Of a stretch of 64,000 nt of DNA, positions 61,004 to 64,000 are shown in pieces. The notes under the pieces were generated by a model. That model made no database searches. It was not told where the DNA came from and saw only the letters and a program-made list of their open reading frames with translations. Each line of letters begins with the position of its first letter. Position 1 is the first letter of the stretch. The stretch comes from Halomontanus rarus (GTDB lineage: Archaea; Halobacteriota; Halobacteria; Halobacteriales; Natrialbaceae), in contig NZ_CP071597.1 of assembly GCF_017357405.1 (NCBI RefSeq), positions 1,426,001 through 1,490,000 of the forward strand, in the 5' to 3' direction. The position numbers and the translations under genes are program-made.

Positions 61004-62301
61004 CACTCGATCCGGTCCACTTCGACGGCATCGCGCGACTCGCGCGACGGATCGACCACGGCGCCGACGAACGCGACCACCGGGAATTCGCCGAAACCGT
61101 CTGGGAGACGTTTCTCGATCCCCTCGAGGACAGACGCGGACGCATGGTCCTCGAGCCGGTCGACGACGTCTCGCGCCACCGAGTCGATCTCGAGTCCGTC
61201 GCCCTCTGTGAGACGCCCTTCGAGAGCCAGCACGGCCTCGACTCGGGGACGATCAACCCGACCACGTTCAAGAACGGACTGGTCATCGACATCGCGCAGG
61301 CGGCGATGAGTGCGACGCCGAGCGAACTGGACCTCCACCGCTCGCGGACGGTCGTCGCGACGGTCCACTCGAGCGACGAGACGGCGACGGTCGACGACCG
61401 GTGGGACCGGTTCGACGAGGGGTACAGTCGCAGTCGGGCGGTGAAGGTCCCCCCGCTCCCGCGGTTCGCCGAGGGCGTCGTCCACGCGCTGGCGCTCTAC
61501 CTCGCCGAGAGCGAACACGCGCTGGCCCACGCCGACGACGTCGCCGACCTGCTCGTCCTCGACGGCCCGCTGTATCCGCGCGGACTCTTGCGCTGGTCGG
61601 ACCAGCACCCCGATCTCGCGGACTTCCTCCTCGAGGATCCGCGGCCGACGACGGTACTGGAGAACTACGTCCGCCTCGTCGAGGACTTCGTCGACCGCGA
61701 GGTGCCGCTCGTGGGGTTCGTGAAGAACCCGGCGACGCGCGTGCTCACGCGGACGCTGAAGCGAAAGGAGGAGTCGATCGACGCCCCCTGGAACGACGAT
61801 TCGGCCTTCTTCACCCGGATCCTCGAGTGCGGCGAGTACGTCGACGACGTCGCCGGAGGTGGAGGTGGAGGCGGAGGCGGTGATCGCTGGGAACGGGACA
61901 CGGACGCGTTGACCCACACCGGCTGGTTCCGCTCGCGCGGCGGCGTCGACCGCCCGCTCTCGCCCGAGGGCGACGCGCTGGGCGTCGACCGCGAGTTGGC
62001 TCTCGAGAACTACGAGGTGACCTTCTGCGTGGTCTACGATCCGCGGGACGACCTCTGTTACCGGGTCGAGGCGCCGTACGCGTTCACGCGCGATCCGGAC
62101 GTTCGCGAGAATCTGACCCGCCAGCTGTTACAGGACATCGCGGTCGCCCACGGTCCGCCGACGATCGTCGAGAAGGCCGACGAACTCGCCCGGATCAGCA
62201 ACGCCGAGAAGTCCTCGCTCCGCGAGACGCTCGAGGAGCGATTCGACACCGCGCAGGATCGAACCTACGACGATCATCGGTGGGGTGAGGAGTTCGCCTG
62301 A
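61000..62301 (+). CDS. nurA: DNA double-strand-break repair nuclease NurA
   Basis: A 433-residue NurA-type 5'-3' nuclease that works with the HerA helicase in DNA end resection. The RNase H-like fold shows as VIDIAQAAMSATPSELDLHR, HADDVADLLVLDGPLYPRGL (catalytic Asp), and EDFVDREVPLVGFVKNPATR. A run of nine Gly at about residue 286-294 splits the domain where homologs have a loop. The ATG at 61000 overlaps the stop of the small upstream gene. HerA follows on the same strand after one intervening minus-strand gene. Confidence 0.9.
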   Translation: MTLDPVHFDGIARLARRIDHGADERDHREFAETVWETFLDPLEDRRGRMVLEPVDDVSRHRVDLESVALCETPFESQHGLDSGTINPTTFKNGLVIDIAQAAMSATPSELDLHRSRTVVATVHSSDETATVDDRWDRFDEGYSRSRAVKVPPLPRFAEGVVHALALYLAESEHALAHADDVADLLVLDGPLYPRGLLRWSDQHPDLADFLLEDPRPTTVLENYVRLVEDFVDREVPLVGFVKNPATRVLTRTLKRKEESIDAPWNDDSAFFTRILECGEYVDDVAGGGGGGGGGDRWERDTDALTHTGWFRSRGGVDRPLSPEGDALGVDRELALENYEVTFCVVYDPRDDLCYRVEAPYAFTRDPDVRENLTRQLLQDIAVAHGPPTIVEKADELARISNAEKSSLRETLEERFDTAQDRTYDDHRWGEEFA

Positions 62302-62427
62302 GATCGAGGGCGTGGTCGAGGTCGAAGTCGAGAACGAGAACGAGGGCGAGGGCGTACTCGTCACCGGCGACTCGAGTCGGCTCGAAGCGAGCGGCGACCG
62401 GGACCGGCGAAAGCGACCGCGTCGGTC

Positions 62428-62772
62428 TCAGGCCTCCGTCCCCGGTTCGTTCTTTTCGACCTCGAGTTCGACCCCCTCGGGATCGAGGCCGATCCGGGCG
62501 AACTGTGTCCGGACGTGATCCTTGGCGGCCTCGAGGGCCTGATCGCGCGTGTCGAAGCCGCGCGGCATCGGCGATTCGAAGGCGAGGTTGACGGTCCGGC
62601 CGTCGACGGTCTGGGTGCTCCCGCCGCTGTCGACCTCGTAGAATTCGTCGCAGACCCAGACGTACGCGGCGTCTTCGTCCGGTGCGCCGCGGAACGACGG
62701 CGACCGTTCGCCGCGCTCGTAGAGCGTCCCGGTGAGCTCGGTCCCACCTGCGCGACCGCGTACTAGGAGCAT
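62428..62772 (-). CDS. Uncharacterised haloarchaeal protein (DUF7113-like)
   Basis: A 114-residue acidic protein with an aromatic-rich beta section: MLLVRGRAGGTELTGTLYER, then DEDAAYVWVCDEFYEVDSGG and TVNLAFESPMPRGFDTRDQA. It resembles DUF7113-type haloarchaeal proteins of unknown role, though I am not certain of that name. ATG 62772 is preferred over a start 35 codons upstream because the conserved-looking part begins MLLVRG. It lies between nurA and herA on the opposite strand. Confidence 0.7.
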   Translation of the reverse strand: MLLVRGRAGGTELTGTLYERGERSPSFRGAPDEDAAYVWVCDEFYEVDSGGSTQTVDGRTVNLAFESPMPRGFDTRDQALEAAKDHVRTQFARIGLDPEGVELEVEKNEPGTEA

Positions 62773-63026
62773 ACCGATACCGTACGCGTCGCGGATCCAA
62801 AAGGCCACGGGGACGAGACGAACGTCGCCTCGGTTCGCGGGAGCGACCACTACTGGACTCTCGAGGTATGGCTGCACCCGGCACCGTCTCGCCCGACCCC
62901 GGACGGGGACGGACTCGATCGGTCCCGAATCGGACCCGTGCGTGCGTCGTCGTCGTGAGCCGACCGTCTCGAAGACGCCACCCGAAAGGGGAAACGGGTT
63001 TGTGGGTCGGGCCGGATGACGTGGGT

Positions 63027-64000
63027 ATGGCCGAACTGGGCGACTTCGGTGAGTTCAACGCCGACGACGAGGACGAGGACGAAACCGACCTCGACGGCGG
63101 GAGTGACGCGACGACGGCGTCGGAGAGCGCCGAGACGGAGACCGACGCGCCGAGTGTGGGCTCCGAAACGGAGACGGACGACGGCTTCGAGACGACCGCG
63201 GTCGAACCGCGCGGTGAGGACTCAGGAATCGGAGCACTGTGTGTCTCACAGGGGCTGCGCGTCAGCGAAGACGAGGACGAGACGAACCTTCGCGCGTACA
63301 TCACGAAGGGGAACCGGTCGTCGATCCGGATCGGGAAGTACCTTCTCGCCCCCTATCCGGACGGGGAATCGATGTTCTGTCGGATCGCCGGCCTCGAGTA
63401 CGCCCAGCAGTACCACGCCGACGACGCGACCGAGATCCACGCGCGCCGGGCGATGCGACAGAACGGCGTCGACGAATCCGACTACAAGTTCATGGCGACG
63501 CTCGAGCCGGTCGCGATCCTCTACGACGACAGTGCGGAGCAACGCTCGGCGAGCGGCCGGACACAGTCCGGCGCTGACCGTGAACTCAAACGGCGGATGA
63601 CCGACCGCGTTCCGAAACCGCAGACGATCGTCCGCGAGGCGACCGACACCGAGGAGATCAAGACGGGGCTGAAGATTCCCGAAGAGGGCGTCTTCCTCGG
63701 ACACCTCTCGGTCGGCGGCGAGAAGGTCAGGACCGCGGCGTCGCCGCCGACGATCGACTACCGGATCAAAGACGACTACGAGGCCGGCGATCCGCTGGTC
63801 TTTCGCCACTCTCTGATCGCCGGCGGGACGGGTTCGGGGAAGACCCACGGCGCCAAGAACATTCTGCGCCAGTACCTGAGCAAGGAACGGACTTACCCGA
63901 TGGAGGACGGTCGCTCGGTCCAGACCGCCGTCGTCCAGTTCGACCCCCAAGACGAGTACGCCCAGATGCACGACGACAATCCCGAGATGACCGACGACTT
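63027..64000 (+). CDS. herA: HerA-type ATPase (partial, runs off window)
   Basis: About 324 N-terminal residues of a HerA/FtsK-family ATPase are visible; the gene continues beyond the window. An acidic, low-complexity head of about 70 residues is followed by a HAS-barrel-like part (IGKYLLAPYPDGESMFCRIA), and the Walker A motif is GGTGSGKTHGAKN, with VQFDPQDEYAQMHD (Walker B region) nearby. HerA is the hexameric translocase that partners NurA in end resection. The head is longer and more acidic than usual. ATG 63027 begins MAELGDFGEF. Confidence 0.9.
   Translation, partial: MAELGDFGEFNADDEDEDETDLDGGSDATTASESAETETDAPSVGSETETDDGFETTAVEPRGEDSGIGALCVSQGLRVSEDEDETNLRAYITKGNRSSIRIGKYLLAPYPDGESMFCRIAGLEYAQQYHADDATEIHARRAMRQNGVDESDYKFMATLEPVAILYDDSAEQRSASGRTQSGADRELKRRMTDRVPKPQTIVREATDTEEIKTGLKIPEEGVFLGHLSVGGEKVRTAASPPTIDYRIKDDYEAGDPLVFRHSLIAGGTGSGKTHGAKNILRQYLSKERTYPMEDGRSVQTAVVQFDPQDEYAQMHDDNPEMTDD

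Overview
The window is about 64 kb of GC-rich, very acidic-coding chromosomal DNA from a haloarchaeon. Evidence: almost every protein is rich in Asp and Glu, several genes have a TATA-like box 25-31 bases before the start codon (leaderless style), and the gene content is archaeal and halobacterial (NurA/HerA, class I HMG-CoA reductase, type II methionine aminopeptidase, e-MtaB, KptA, a halobacterial transducer, a PGF-CTERM surface protein, a Tat lipoprotein and several tiny zinc-ribbon proteins). The sequence alone does not fix the genus.

Layout. 1-13.6 kb: uridine phosphorylase, a degenerate HNH-like protein, an amphi-Trp/DUF1508 protein, membrane proteins (DUF2270, AI-2E), a large secreted protein, e-MtaB, MscS channel, CDF transporter, HIT hydrolase, zinc ribbons, MetAP and isoaspartyl peptidase. 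13.7-18.9 kb: isocitrate dehydrogenase, a small zinc ribbon, a strongly structured non-coding stretch (15853-15989), a membrane protein, an orphan E1-alpha dehydrogenase subunit and an ArsR-like regulator. 18.9-20.45 kb: an IS1341-type element with a 40-residue ribbon-helix-helix-like gene, an apparently intact tnpB and its right-end RNA region. 20.5-29.8 kb: cupin, DUF5817, membrane proteins, HMG-CoA reductase, amidohydrolase, transducer, HEAT protein.

30.2-41 kb is a catabolic module: Tat lipoprotein solute-binding protein, two permeases, two ATPases, a cytoplasmic GH3 glycosidase with its own promoter, and a convergent Gfo/Idh/MocA oxidoreductase. The ABC family is called peptide type, but the glycosidase makes an oligosaccharide more likely. 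Around it lie AT-rich spacers with tandem and inverted repeats. 41.5-45.9 kb carries nadA-nadB-nadC (de novo NAD synthesis) followed by kptA, an NAD-consuming RNA 2'-phosphotransferase. 46-51.3 kb holds assorted metabolic enzymes (2-hydroxyacid dehydrogenase, Rid protein, HpcH/HpaI aldolase, O-acetylhomoserine sulfhydrylase, NUDIX).

51.4-54.8 kb is the most unusual coding region: a Tat-secreted PhoX-type phosphatase that carries a cohesin-like domain and a C-terminal two-repeat dockerin, followed 17 bases later by a PGF-CTERM-anchored protein with a related cohesin-like domain. 55-64 kb: phosphoglycerate mutase, acetamidase family protein, membrane proteins, GNAT, NurA with a small coupled upstream gene, and the start of HerA, cut by the window end. 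No CRISPR array, tRNA or rRNA was seen.
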